From: Nannochloris sp. 'desiccata'
Taxonomy: Eukaryota > Chlorophyta > Trebouxiophyceae > Chlorellales > Chlorellaceae
Reading direction: 5' to 3'
NCBI GenBank assembly: GCA_019044685.2
Contig: JAGTXX020000002.1
Span: 434,001 to 498,000 of the forward strand
Length of the DNA stretch: 64,000 bases
Under the pieces are notes generated by a model, which was not told the origin of the DNA, ran no database searches, and saw only the letters and a program-made list of their open reading frames with translations. The position numbers and the translations under genes are program-made. Positions 52,399 through 62,058 of this stretch are shown here, piece by piece; the stretch's first letter is position 1, and every line of letters begins with the position of its first letter.

Positions 52399-52804
52399 TG
52401 TGCCAGAGCTGGGAATTTCTTCTTAGAAAATTGCAGTAAGTACACGCTGAGCACTATTTAGATTTATTTTTGAACCTTGAACTCGCAGATCCTTAACACA
52501 GCCTTAACTGCAACCTGGGGAACTCCTTGGAACAGCTCTTGGGAACATTATTAATTCTAGTTAGTTCAAAAGAACTACATACTAAAGTATCTCAATGTAT
52601 TTATTGCACTACAATGCACCTTTAAAGCTTGATAACGGGGAAAACAGAGCCAATAACTGATTCCTATGGTCATTAAAATATGCCAGCTTTCCCGCCACTC
52701 CAGCATCGACAGCAACATAGCTTTACACTTTGAAAGCCACGCATCTTTTTTTCAGGCGGTATTTATCAAGCAGATATGAGTTTATTTATCATTAAGCCTT
52801 TATT
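52399..52804. other. intergenic before the retropepsin relic
   Basis: 406 bases with no supported gene and no recognised motif. Confidence 0.4.
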
Positions 52805-53219
52805 TTAGCGATGTCTTGATCTGAAAATTACGATTCCGCCATTGTGCTCCACAGTGACAAAGTTTTTGCGAAAGTCAATCTTTTGATTTTTTGCATCAAA
52901 CCAGGGATTTCCAAGGAGCAAATCGTAAGAATTATCTCCTGGAATCACGCTAAAGTCGTTAAGAACATCCTGATAAGGTCCATCAGCAAGTCTAACTCTC
53001 TCTTTTATTTTCTCACACCGGTGGCACTCGCCATCTGCCGTGCGGACAATCAGTGCAGTTGAGAGGTCTCTGCTTGGTATGTGTTTCTTTCTTCGAATTG
53101 ACGGTTATGACATTCACTGAAGCTCCTGTACCACGCATGATATTAGCTTTAAAGCATTCCACTCTACCTAGGACCACCATTAGGTATGATGGGGCAGGGT
53201 TAGAAGCAGCAGTCTGCTC
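52805..53219 (-). pseudogene. broken retropepsin-like aspartic protease domain (retroelement relic)
   Basis: Reading the minus strand, one frame gives YLMVVLGRVECFKANIMRGT then GASVNVI, matching the retropepsin start except that the catalytic Asp of D-T-G is Gly. After a +1 frame change near 53050 the other frame gives LADGPYQDVLNDFSVIPGDN, then YDLLLGNPWFDAKNQKIDF, the flap-distal core typical of Ty3/Gypsy-type or DDI1-like proteases (LLGxxWL), up to a stop at 52807-52805. A further in-frame stop lies upstream near 53240. No reverse transcriptase or integrase is seen nearby and no LTRs were noticed. It is a dead fragment of a retrotransposon or of a gene derived from one. Confidence 0.7.
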
Positions 53220-53671
53220 TTTGGCACTGACATCGTCTCATCGACCTCCTTTACTCTTCGCTGCCAATTGCTGGCTACGCTCTTGTTTTTTTATAATTCG
53301 TATTGTTTGCTCTCTTTTCTTCAGTTCACTCATGCTGCTGTTGGTGAGGGTCGAAAGCACTCTCGGCAACAAGGATTAGATAGGTGACTGTAAGGGATTG
53401 TGAGCTGAAAGGTGTTTGCATTAATAACAAACATTATATCCCAGCTGCAAATATAGCTTTAAAGCAGCTATCGTAATATGCTCTGAGCGACGTCTTGATC
53501 GCAAAGCTTGTGCTTCTGCAGAGTCTTACCTGAAACCTTTGAAGACTTCTTGGGACAGCTCTGGGGGGCATTTTGCAAATACAAACTTTACAGATTTGCA
53601 GGTTGTTTTATAATGCACTTAAAGCTCAGAATTTATAAAAGAAAATATAATACAGAAAGGTAGTACTCTTA

Positions 53672-54311
53672 TTATTGTTTATAGTGTTCCATAGGTGCAC
53701 AGCAATGCCAGCTCTTTGGGCCCTGCATAGCCGACAGCTGCATAGCCCTACACTTTGCTTTCCTTGCATTTTTTCGCGTAATTTGCCAATTAATAATATC
53801 GTTGTTAATCTGAATCAACCATGCACCATTGCCAATATCATTCATTCTTTTTAGATCCATGACGCGTTTCTTCATTTGTCCTATCTTCGCTCTGTCAGCC
53901 TCTTTGGCGTGAACACAGCACCGAGGACCAGCAACCCAAGCAGCAAGGAGGAACATGGCGTGCTCTGCTTCTGCCACTAAAATCGTGTCTTTAAGCTTTA
54001 AAATCTCTTTGTGGGTATTGCACCACGTTTCTATGATTCTAAAACTGATTCAGCTTTCTTTTCTTTTCGGTGCTCCACCTGCATCGAGCGAGCGGGAGAC
54101 AGGAGAAAATAGATACCTTGGTTTCGTTACATCGAGCACATGTTTGAAAGTTAAAAATTGTCTAAGTTCTTACATTGATTGAATTAAGTACATCTTTGTG
54201 ATGTTTGCTCTCTACTTTAGAGCGTTGGACGTCCAATAGCCTCACAAGGCCAACACCTGAAGCAGCACCGGCTGCGGCAGCCAAGCCAGCTGCAGCGATT
54301 ATATTTGACAT
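53672..54311 (-). CDS. anchored protein, cluster gene 6
   Basis: Exon 1 is 54311-54174 (46 codons) with the strong donor AAT|GTAAGA. It reads MSNIIAAAGLAAAAGAASGV, an Ala/Gly-rich segment, then RLLDVQRSKVESKHHKDVLN. Exon 2 runs to the stop at 53672; the acceptor is uncertain, 53995 (AAG|CTT) being the best in-frame choice I see, giving 153 residues. Exon 2 contains a second hydrophobic stretch (AMFLLAAWVAG), a basic helix and a Cys-containing end (KSWHCCAPMEHYKQ). No aromatic tail and only weak coiled coil. Because the splice acceptor lacks a good pyrimidine tract, decay of this member is possible. Confidence 0.5.
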
Positions 54312-54583
54312 TTTGACTTAGTTGTGACGATATTTTTACCTTGTCTTACAAGTTTATAAATTAATATAAAGTTAATTTTATAAGGGATAATCCGTTTAGA
54401 TGAGCTCTAAGGTGTGTCCCTTGGGAATATAGCTCCTAGCTTGACCCTTGAATAAAAATTTCAAATTTTGGTGTGCTGGATACCCAGTACGTAATACGGT
54501 GTACTAGTATGTTAAATGCAATAAGGCTTGTTCATTGCTTATATTTCCGTGTAATCCCCCTTCAATTAACCCATGAATGCTGT

Positions 54584-55746
54584 CTACTCAAGGCATGCTC
54601 CAGTTCTTTCTGTAGAGAACGCCTCAACTCCCTGCAGCACCAAAGATCCGGTGCTGCCAGAGGTTCCTGGCGACTCAGAACCACCATGACCGGTACTGCA
54701 GCGCACCCCTCTGGTGATAGCTCCTTTCCTTCCATCCGCCATACTCTGCATCAAATCTTTAATCGCAGTAGAAAACTTCGATTGAAAACTAGAAGACAGC
54801 TTTTCTTGAGCATCACGGACAGACTCAAAAAGAGAATAGCAGGCAGCCACTTCTGCAGAAACTTTGTCTAGTTCAGACTGGGCAGCAGCAGGATGAGCGA
54901 GATCATATGCAGCAACTTGTGCACGCCATGCCAATAAAGCTTGGGAAGAACGTTCAAGACGGGTTAAACCCTGGGATAAGGAGTCAATAACAGTTTGTTG
55001 AGAAGCAGTTTGGCCAGCGTCAATTTCGATCGAATCAATTTTCGCAGTCAACTCCTCCACCTCGGCTTTTAACGCTGCGACTGCAGCAGTAGAAGATGCT
55101 TGGAATTGAATTTTAGAGACGATGAGGTCAGTAACGGTTGTTTTCAGGTCAGCCAGTTCAGTTTGAGTGGCGGTGAGGGTATTTTTGAGAGTAGCAAGTC
55201 TAGTCTGTGGGCCCATAGATTCCTGCGTATTCGGAGTCAAAGATGCCTGCTAAAAGTTTACGTTTCAAGGGAGGAAGGGAGGGAAGCTTAAATTTTTTCA
55301 AATATTTTAATGATGGCGGCATCGATAAAATGGTTTAGCAGCGAGATACGTGTGAAACGAAGAAGCAGTAATATTCTTACCTTGAGAATTGGTTTAAAAG
55401 GAGTAACAGGCGCGGTAATATCAGACTTTAAACCAGTTATCCCCTCCTTTTGCTGTTTTTGGCGTTGCGTTTGACTTTGCTTGCTACGGCGTCTTTTCAC
55501 AAACACCAAAGCTACCAAGGAAAACAATATTACAAGCAAGGAAGCTGCCAGAATCGTCCTTGCAGACTCGTCTGTGGCAACTTTATATGACATATACGTA
55601 TAGACCATACCAAGTTTGTGGATAGAAGCATTTCCCAGCGTTTTTGCGTTAGAATAACGTTTTAAGCACCATTTGGCAACAGTCTTGCGACGATGCAAGC
55701 TGAAAGTAGATTGCAAACGGCGTTGAACACCTTGAAAAATGGCCAT
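54584..55746 (-). CDS. anchored coiled-coil protein with KWC-type N-terminus, cluster gene 7
   Basis: Exons 55746-55381 (122 codons) and 55246-54584 over a 134-base intron in phase 0; 342 residues. The N-terminus is basic and amphipathic, with HRRKTVAKWC (Lys-Trp-Cys at 25-27). One membrane segment lies at about 64-83 (ILAASLLVILFSLVALVFVK), followed by a Lys/Gln-rich stretch. Exon 2 is a coiled coil from residue 125 to about 285 (TLKNTLTATQTELADLKTTV, ALKAEVEELTAKIDSIEID) with a Gly/Ser-rich end. Exon 1 is paralogous to that of the gene at 59414-60091. Upstream DNA (55851-55909) has four GTCAA/TTGAC motifs. Function unknown; the basic start could be a mitochondrial targeting signal. Confidence 0.72.
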
Positions 55747-55846
55747 ATTATTTAGTTAGTAATAAATACAACAGGAATATTTATGTGTGTATTTAAATAA
55801 AGGGCCTACAGCCAAGGGGTGCTCGCATTCTCTTCTCCAAAACTCA

Positions 55847-55910
55847 AAAAGTCAACCTATTTAATATTTTGACTTTTTCATGTTTGACTCATCAGACTGA
55901 AGTTGACCCA
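55847..55910. promoter_or_regulatory. W-box-like cluster upstream of cluster gene 7
   Basis: AGTCAACC, TTTTGACTTT, TTTGACTC and GTTGACCC occur within about 64 bases, 100-160 bases before the start codon. TTGAC with C or T next is the W-box core bound by WRKY proteins in plants; whether this alga uses it so is unknown. Confidence 0.45.
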
Positions 55911-56036
55911 GAGCTAAGATTTACACATTAAATGGTATACAATTTAGTAACAGATGCAGAATATATATCATTGCAAAATAGAATCACAAACAAAGGAATA
56001 GACACCAAATATCAGATAGGTAACACAATAATAAAA

Positions 56037-56957
56037 TCAATCTATTCTAAACACGGCTTCTTTTGTTCTTCTTCCTAAATACTTCACCACATCCCACAGC
56101 ATTTTATGCGGCTTAGGGCTCACAAACAACGCTCTGGCCGTTGCATACACCTTCCCTTCAGGTCCATCTGTCATTGTTGCTTTAAACCACATTTTCCTTC
56201 CTTCTAAACTTTCTAATTCTGCAGAACATAGTACAGTTGCACCAGCAGGGATCTTGTGTTTGTATGCCACTTCTAAAGCTACTGTATAGGCAGGACCCCA
56301 GGAAGTAGCGACATTGCCATCTTTTTTTAAACTGAATAATAATCCACCAAAGGCTTCATCGAAAATCGCAGCAGTAAGGCCGCCATGGACTACTTTCGGA
56401 AAGCCGGCCACTTCTCGACCAAGCGACACCACTGCTTGAAAATTATTAATCTTTGCATTGTAATAGCCATTGATGTCCCGAATGATTCCACGAGATACAA
56501 AGGCACTAAACATATGGTCATCTTCTAGAAAAGGGTGGTCTTGGGCTAGTAGTGTCTCTCTATCGAGGACTTTGATGGTGCCAGGTTGCTCACTGATGCC
56601 TTTTTGCCAAGCGGTGTTATTCGTTTTGCTTTTTGTATCTTCAGCTTGCTGTTGAGATAGCGTAGTGCTAGCGTTATTTCCTAGGAAGAATTTGTTGTAA
56701 GCTAACGATAAACTGCCGCCGATGATGGCTGCAGTAGCAGCAGGGAGGACGAGGGGGGAAGTCCACCAGCCCGCGGAAGATGCGGCAGTGGCACCAGTTT
56801 TAGACGACGTTGAGCCCTGTTGACGCAGTTGTTGGGCATTGCCGCGGCTTTTGTTGAATCTGTTGTCTGGTTTTCTATTGCCTCCTAGACCGCTGCCAAT
56901 GCGAGGGAGAAACTGTGAGCCTCGTGCCACCAATGGACGACCTCCATTGAAGACCAT
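56037..56957 (-). CDS. hotdog-fold thioesterase, THEM4/PaaI-like, membrane-anchored
   Basis: Single exon, 306 residues. The C-terminal two thirds (about residues 150-300) is a hotdog domain: VVHGGLTAAIFDEAFGGLLF with the HGG turn and the catalytic-type Asp, then TVALEVAYKHKIPAGATVL and KVYATARALFV. This is the 4HBT layout of acyl-CoA thioesterases. The N-terminal 60 residues are Arg/Ser/Gly-rich (possible transit peptide), followed by a membrane segment SPLVLPAATAAIIGGSLSLA at about 68-87. Hydrolysis of an acyl-CoA at an organelle membrane is inferred; the acyl group is unknown. It is divergent from VPS26. Confidence 0.85.
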   Translation of the reverse strand: MVFNGGRPLVARGSQFLPRIGSGLGGNRKPDNRFNKSRGNAQQLRQQGSTSSKTGATAASSAGWWTSPLVLPAATAAIIGGSLSLAYNKFFLGNNASTTLSQQQAEDTKSKTNNTAWQKGISEQPGTIKVLDRETLLAQDHPFLEDDHMFSAFVSRGIIRDINGYYNAKINNFQAVVSLGREVAGFPKVVHGGLTAAIFDEAFGGLLFSLKKDGNVATSWGPAYTVALEVAYKHKIPAGATVLCSAELESLEGRKMWFKATMTDGPEGKVYATARALFVSPKPHKMLWDVVKYLGRRTKEAVFRID

Positions 56958-57428
56958 CTTTAAAGGTATAAAACGTGTATGTACGATATTCCGCGTTATA
57001 TATGTTTTCTTGGAGAGTAGTTCTAAATGTTCAATATATTAAAATGGACAATGTGCTATGATTGTTGTTGATTCAACGCTGCTTTGAAATTGAAAAAGAG
57101 AAGAACGTGTTTGAGTGGGTATAAAATGAGAAGCAGAGCAGACCTTGATCATTTAGAAACTAAATAATAGAAATAAATCGAGATTTTGAACTATCCCAAG
57201 CGCGCAGATTAGGCTGTGAAGCCTCGATCATTCGTTTATTTTTGCAAGATTCATTCTGCAAAAATAAACCTTGCTACTTAACGACCTTGCGCAAGCTACA
57301 TCTGAATCCAAATTTTTGCTTTACATAACCGAGCCGTATTCACGCAAAACAATAAACTTTGCGCTGGGAGACCCCACCTCCGCTTCGATTTTGCAAGACT
57401 TTTAGTAAACCCTGTTGAGAACGCCAAA
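56958..57428. promoter_or_regulatory. shared divergent promoter region (thioesterase / VPS26)
   Basis: 471 bases between the two start codons. Contains an inverted repeat TTTTTGCA ... TGCAAAAA (57239-57246 and 57257-57264) that could be a binding dyad. No gene. Confidence 0.4.
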
Positions 57429-58827
57429 ATGGTAAGCGTTGTAAAGCCACAGCAATCGCATGGTATCAGTCTATCTAAATAACCCCATACATTGAACAGA
57501 GGCTTTAGTCTTTCTTCACTGTAACAACATTCTGATCAACAAACACATCGTCTCACTACCGCTTCTCTTTCCTTCTCTGCAGAACAAGCTCTTTGGCAAT
57601 CTCGGTTTAGGCGCTTCATGCACCATTCAACTCGACTTCAAACCTACAACCCAACCAGAAACTAAAGGTGGTCCTTCCCCTCCCAACACCACAACTCAAA
57701 AAACCATCACCGTCACCGATAAAAAAGGCCAAAAGCAATCCATCCCTTGCTTCACCAACAAGGACACCATCACAGGGGAAGTCAAACTGTATCCTACCCC
57801 AGGTAAACGTGTCGATCACCAAGGTATCCGTGTCCAACTCGTCGGTGAAATAGAACTTGTTAGCGAACGTGGCCACCCACATGAGTTCCTCTCTCTCGTT
57901 CGGGATGTTGCTCCACCAGGAGATCTTTTCAGTGCCCAAACGTTCCCTTTTGAATTCCGGTCAGTAGAAATGGAATATGAATCGTATAAAGGAACACAAG
58001 TACGATTACGGTATCTATTACGGGTGACTGTCGTACGTGGCATGGGTCAAACAATCTCAAAAGAATATCCATTTTGGGTCCAAAATCCTACTAGACTAGA
58101 AAATCTGAATTTAGACTCCCAGATGGTCAACAACAATGCGCTCCATACAGCTGTGTCACCTGGATTGCCTGCTCCTGGTCCTCCTATTAAAATGGAAGTG
58201 GGTATAGAAGAATGCCTCCATATAGAATTCGAATACGACAAGGGGACCTATCATTTAAAAGACACCGTTGTGGGCAAAATTTATTTCCTACTCGTAAGAA
58301 TAAAATTGAAACATATGGAGCTGGAGATACGACGTAGAGAGACTGTGGGTGGTGGTAGTACTGCCAAAGTGGAGACTGAGACAGTGGCAAAGTACGAAAT
58401 TATGGATGGCGCTCCTGTACGAGGGGAGGTCATTCCAATACGTTTACACCTAGCTCCGTACGATTTGACCCCGTCGTACCCGAATGTGCACAATAAATAC
58501 GGAGTGAAATATTCGATTAATTTGGTGTTGGTGGATGAAGAGGATAGAAGGTACTTTAAACAACAGGAAATAAATTTGGTGAGATTACCAGATGAAAGTG
58601 CCTGTTCAGACGATGGCGGAGGTGGGGGTGGGGGTGGTACTAGTGGTGGTTCTAGTTCTGGTGGTAATACGAGTGGGCCTCAGAGAGTGATGGCAGAGCC
58701 TGTGTTGACTCCCAGGACAGCAGCAAAGGCGCTGGCAGGGGAAGAAGAGAAGACTCGTGTTGCTGGAGACGTTGTGGTTGAAGAGCAGTTGGCGACCCCG
58801 GAGAAGCAGAAAAAAAATCAGGAGTAA
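57429..58827 (+). CDS. VPS26: retromer subunit VPS26
   Basis: Exon 1 is the ATG alone (57429-57431, followed by GTAAGC); exon 2 is 57583-58827 after a 151-base intron. The 415-residue product begins MNKLFGNLGLGASCTIQLDF. Arrestin-fold blocks of VPS26: GIRVQLVGEIELVSERGHPH, FPFEFRSVEMEYESYKGTQV, LRYLLRVTVVRG and LHIEFEYDKGTYHLKDTVVG, then IPIRLHLAPYDLTPSYPNVH. Without the ATG exon there is no suitable Met before residue 130, so the split start is well supported. VPS26 forms the retromer trimer with VPS35 and VPS29, recycling receptors from endosomes. An insert near residue 22-40 and a Gly/Ser-rich C-terminus make it longer than the usual 300-330 residues. Confidence 0.94.
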
Positions 58828-59413
58828 GAAGAGACACTGAGAGTTCAAGTTCTTGAAGACTTTTACAGTCAAAAATAAAAGGGGCTTTAAAACTGTTGTA
58901 TGCAGAATTTTGAACATATTTTATTCATTTTGTCTTGTAAATTTTAAGCAGTAACTCAGGGTGATATGAAATCAGCTTTCTTTTTTTAAGGAAAAGAACC
59001 CTTTGAAAAGGGGATATAAAAAATAATCCATGACGATTGCTGTGTGGAAGCTATTTTTCATAGAGAGAGGGGAAGAGAGAGAGGCGGGTCAGTAGAAGCC
59101 CTGCGGGTTGTGTTATTTATTATATATTTTTGGGTTGTGTTTTTCGAATTCATGTGTTTGGTGGGAGAGGTTGGTCCGCGATAGAAACGTTATAGATGCG
59201 GGATTCTATTGATGGACGGGTGGAGGTAGAGAGGCGGTGGCGGGCTGGGGTACCGGTGGTGGGGAGGGGGCGAGAGGGCGGGGGAAAAGGCTTTGAGGAA
59301 AGAAGATGACCAAAAGGAGTGGTAAGAATATCTAGCGGAAGATTCAAGCGAAATACTCTTCAAGGAGGGAGGATTGTCATAAGTTTGAGAATAAGAAGTA
59401 GCTTAATAGTAAT
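58828..59413. other. intergenic between VPS26 and a small membrane-protein gene
   Basis: 586 bases. 59205-59300 is strikingly G-rich on the plus strand (runs of GGGG, GGTGGGGAGGGGGCGAG), while the rest is AT-rich. No supported gene; the minus frame 59150-59347 reads through this biased stretch only. Confidence 0.45.
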
Positions 59414-60091
59414 CTAGTTGTTCATGGCACCGCGAGCAGTGGGCTTCTTCTGAGAGCGGGTGACACACCTGGCAGCCACGAAGGCCACAGCTACGATGCC
59501 AGAGAGGACGATCACAGCAGGGTGAGGAGGGCGGAACTTATTACCAACAAAAGCAGTGTTTAATTCGTCATTATCGGTGGTGATAGTCTTAAGCTGCATG
59601 AGTGAAAACAGATGAATTTGAATATTTTTTTCTTATCAATCTAGGAACGAAGGTTTTAATTAAATAACTAAAGCTAGCGACACTTAATACTATATGCATT
59701 GCAACCTTACTTTATTTACAGGCAAGTTGATCTTCTTGGAGGAATTTGTCTGTTTCTTCCTCGCCATGGCTCCGCCAGTATTGGTTGACTGGCGGTTTTT
59801 GCGCCTTTTATTATTGACCATCTGAACTGCCCCGCCCACCATCCAGGAAGTACCGATTGCGAACACGAGCGATACGCCAAATAATCTGAGGTACTCAGAA
59901 TTGGCAAGGGCGTGGCGTAGAACGCTGGCATCGAGGATTAAACGGAGCTTCCCGAGAAGTGTCTTGACAAGCGTCTTGATGGTTTGGTAGCCAGAGATCG
60001 CGTTCTCTTGGCACCACTTACCGATATCCTCACGGCGTTGAGAATTCATGACATTGGACCAAGTCTCTTTGATAACAGTGACGCGTCTCAT
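59414..60091 (-). CDS. two-span membrane protein with KWC-type N-terminus
   Basis: Exons 60091-59711 (127 codons) and 59593-59414 over a 117-base intron in phase 0; 186 residues. The N-terminal part has Arg-Arg at 19-20 and Lys-Trp-Cys at 25-27 in NSQRREDIGKWCQENA, exactly the positions seen in cluster gene 7, so the first exons are paralogous. A membrane segment lies at about 70-92 (LRLFGVSLVFAIGTSWMVGG), then a basic linker; exon 2 adds a second, PPHPAVIVLSGIVAVAFVAA, and a basic end. Here the second exon brings a membrane span instead of a coiled coil. Function unknown. It is divergent from COQ5 (328 bases). Confidence 0.68.
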
Positions 60092-60419
60092 GGTGTTTGA
60101 GTTTAAATTAGCGTTTAATTGCTTTTTAACTGGCTGAGAAGGAAGGAGCAGGGGATTTTCAAGCCCTTGGGATTTCTTCTTATGTTTCGATAGTCCTATG
60201 TTTCGATAGCCCCTTGTGAGATAATTGCTGTTTAAAGTGTATAGCACGCCATTTTGAGGGGTTCTGTCCCAGGTTGTGCTGATATTTCGAGGCAGAGGGG
60301 AGCAAATGTCTACTGTGGCCTGCCGCCGCTCGCCGCAGCGTGGCACAGAACAAAGTTTTCAAATATTTTGTAGACGACTCCATCTCACTTAAATTTAATT
60401 TTTGTTAAAATTCATAAAC
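60092..60419. promoter_or_regulatory. shared divergent promoter region
   Basis: 328 bases between the start codons of the KWC-type membrane-protein gene and COQ5. CCTATGTTTCGATAG-like text occurs twice in a row near 60181-60212 (TATGTTTCGATAG repeated), a short direct repeat of possible regulatory meaning. Confidence 0.45.
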
Positions 60420-61546
60420 ATGGCTTCTATCATTCTGCGGCGCAGAGGACTGTTGGCCTTGGAGCGTGCCGCAAATAAAACTAGTAGCTTACGATGGTTT
60501 AGCGCTGAAGTAAATAAAAATAGTGAGGAGAATTCAGACACTAATACGGATGGCAAGATAGACTTTGGTAAGGCCATAATGTCTACAAGCCTGGTAGAAA
60601 TTCTTCATTCTCTCTGCTACGTAATCAGCAGATATTTCAAGTTAAAATCACATGTCTCCCCAACTTCGCTCTTCTTTTCACAGCTTTGACTCATTTCGCT
60701 TTCTAAACAGGTTTCACTGAGGTCCCTCGTGAAGAGAAGCAGACCCTTGTAGGCCAGGTTTTTAGCAGCGTCGCTCCATCTTACGATGTAATGAACGACC
60801 TCATGAGCGGTGGCCTTCATCGACTTTGGAAAGATAGATTAGTTGAATCCCTAGCCCCATTTCCAGGCATGAAACATCTGGACGTTGCAGGAGGCACTGG
60901 AGACGTCGCCTTTCGAGTGTATAAAACCATTAGAGACGCAGAAAGACTACGAGACGCTGCTTACCGCCTTTCAAAACCACACGCCACCTCCACCACCACC
61001 ACAACAACTACCCCACCTTCTTTTACGCAAGCAGCAGATATAGGATCTGTGGTTGTTTGTGATATCAATGCATCCATGCTTAAAGAAGGTGAACGCAAAG
61101 CAGCAGCACAAGGCATTGATTCTGCCTCTATGCAATTCATCGAGGGCAATGCCGAAGGACTTCCATTTCCAGACGACAGCTTCGATTCATATACCATAGC
61201 CTTTGGAATTCGAAATGTGACCGATCGTATGGCTGCCTTACGTGAAGCACGACGTGTATTACGTCCTGGCGGTCGTTTCCTCTGTTTAGAATTCTCAAAA
61301 GTAGTTCTTCCGGGGCTGCAACAACTTTACGATCTATATTCTTTCAATGTGATCCCCGCCATGGGGCAATTCGTTGCGAATGATTCCGAGAGTTATAGAT
61401 ATTTGGTAGAAAGTATACGGATGTTCCCGGGTCAAACCGAATGGGCGGAGATGATTAGAGATGCAGGGTTTGGTGTAGTGGAGTATGAAAATTTAACTGG
61501 AGGGGTGGTTGCTATTCATTCCGGGATCAATCCTGCCAGCTCGTAG
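60420..61546 (+). CDS. COQ5: ubiquinone biosynthesis C-methyltransferase COQ5
   Basis: Exons 60420-60567 and 60711-61546 over a 143-base intron give 327 residues. The start [20 protein letters not shown] and SLRWFSAE form a good mitochondrial presequence. UbiE/COQ5 motifs: [20 protein letters not shown], motif [60 protein letters not shown], and the C-terminal [12 protein letters not shown]. The enzyme makes the C-methylation of the benzoquinone ring in coenzyme Q synthesis at the inner mitochondrial membrane. The splice rebuilds [13 protein letters not shown] as in relatives. A Thr-rich insert (about residues 120-140) is a local expansion. Confidence 0.95.
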
Positions 61547-62058
61547 TCTCTTAATTTTTTTAAGTAGTAGTCTTAGTTTTACTTGTTATTTTGTGATTTT
61601 AGTTACAGTTTGTGATGTTTCGTTTAGTAATTAAGATGTATTCAAATCTTAGAGAAGAAAAGAAGAGAGACCCCCTCCTTTTATACAATTATAAAGCCGC
61701 ATGCGGAGCGTGGGTTCACATTTTAGTAGTTCTTAAATTTAGCTATCGGTAGTAGTGGTAACAGAGAGGCTTTTCTGTGCTACAAAGGATGGGTGTATAT
61801 GAATATGTGAAAAGGAAAAGAGGAGGGGAGGGGGGAAGGGATTCTCTACCTTGCAGGTGAACTTTTGGCGCTCGGTAGGTCAGTAATATCAAGTGCAATA
61901 GTAATAGCACCAGCTGTATTGTAATAGAAGAATTGTTTTATTAAGTCAAAGACTTGTAGATTGCTGAAATTATTTCACCCTCTAGAAAAGAAGAAGAAAA
62001 ATTCGCAAAAGTGGGGAGCGGAGAGAAATTTTCTCAAAAAACGCTGCCCACCTTTTTT
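61547..62058. other. intergenic, convergent 3' ends
   Basis: 512 bases between the stop codons of COQ5 (plus) and the anchored coiled-coil gene (minus). No gene, no repeat; expected to hold both 3' untranslated regions. Confidence 0.5.

Noticed and set aside
52844..53379. plus-strand open frames over the retropepsin relic
   Set aside because: The meaningful reading is on the minus strand, where the retropepsin motifs lie; the plus frames have none.
53220..53400. possible decayed copy of cluster gene 5 upstream of the retropepsin relic
   Set aside because: A short likeness (CTTTCGA and Gln-rich text) to cluster gene 5 covers only about 25 bases and needs frame changes; not enough to claim homology without an alignment.
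59150..59347. minus-strand 65-residue frame
   Set aside because: Reads through a G-rich (C-rich on this strand) stretch, giving a Pro/Thr/Ser run with no protein features.
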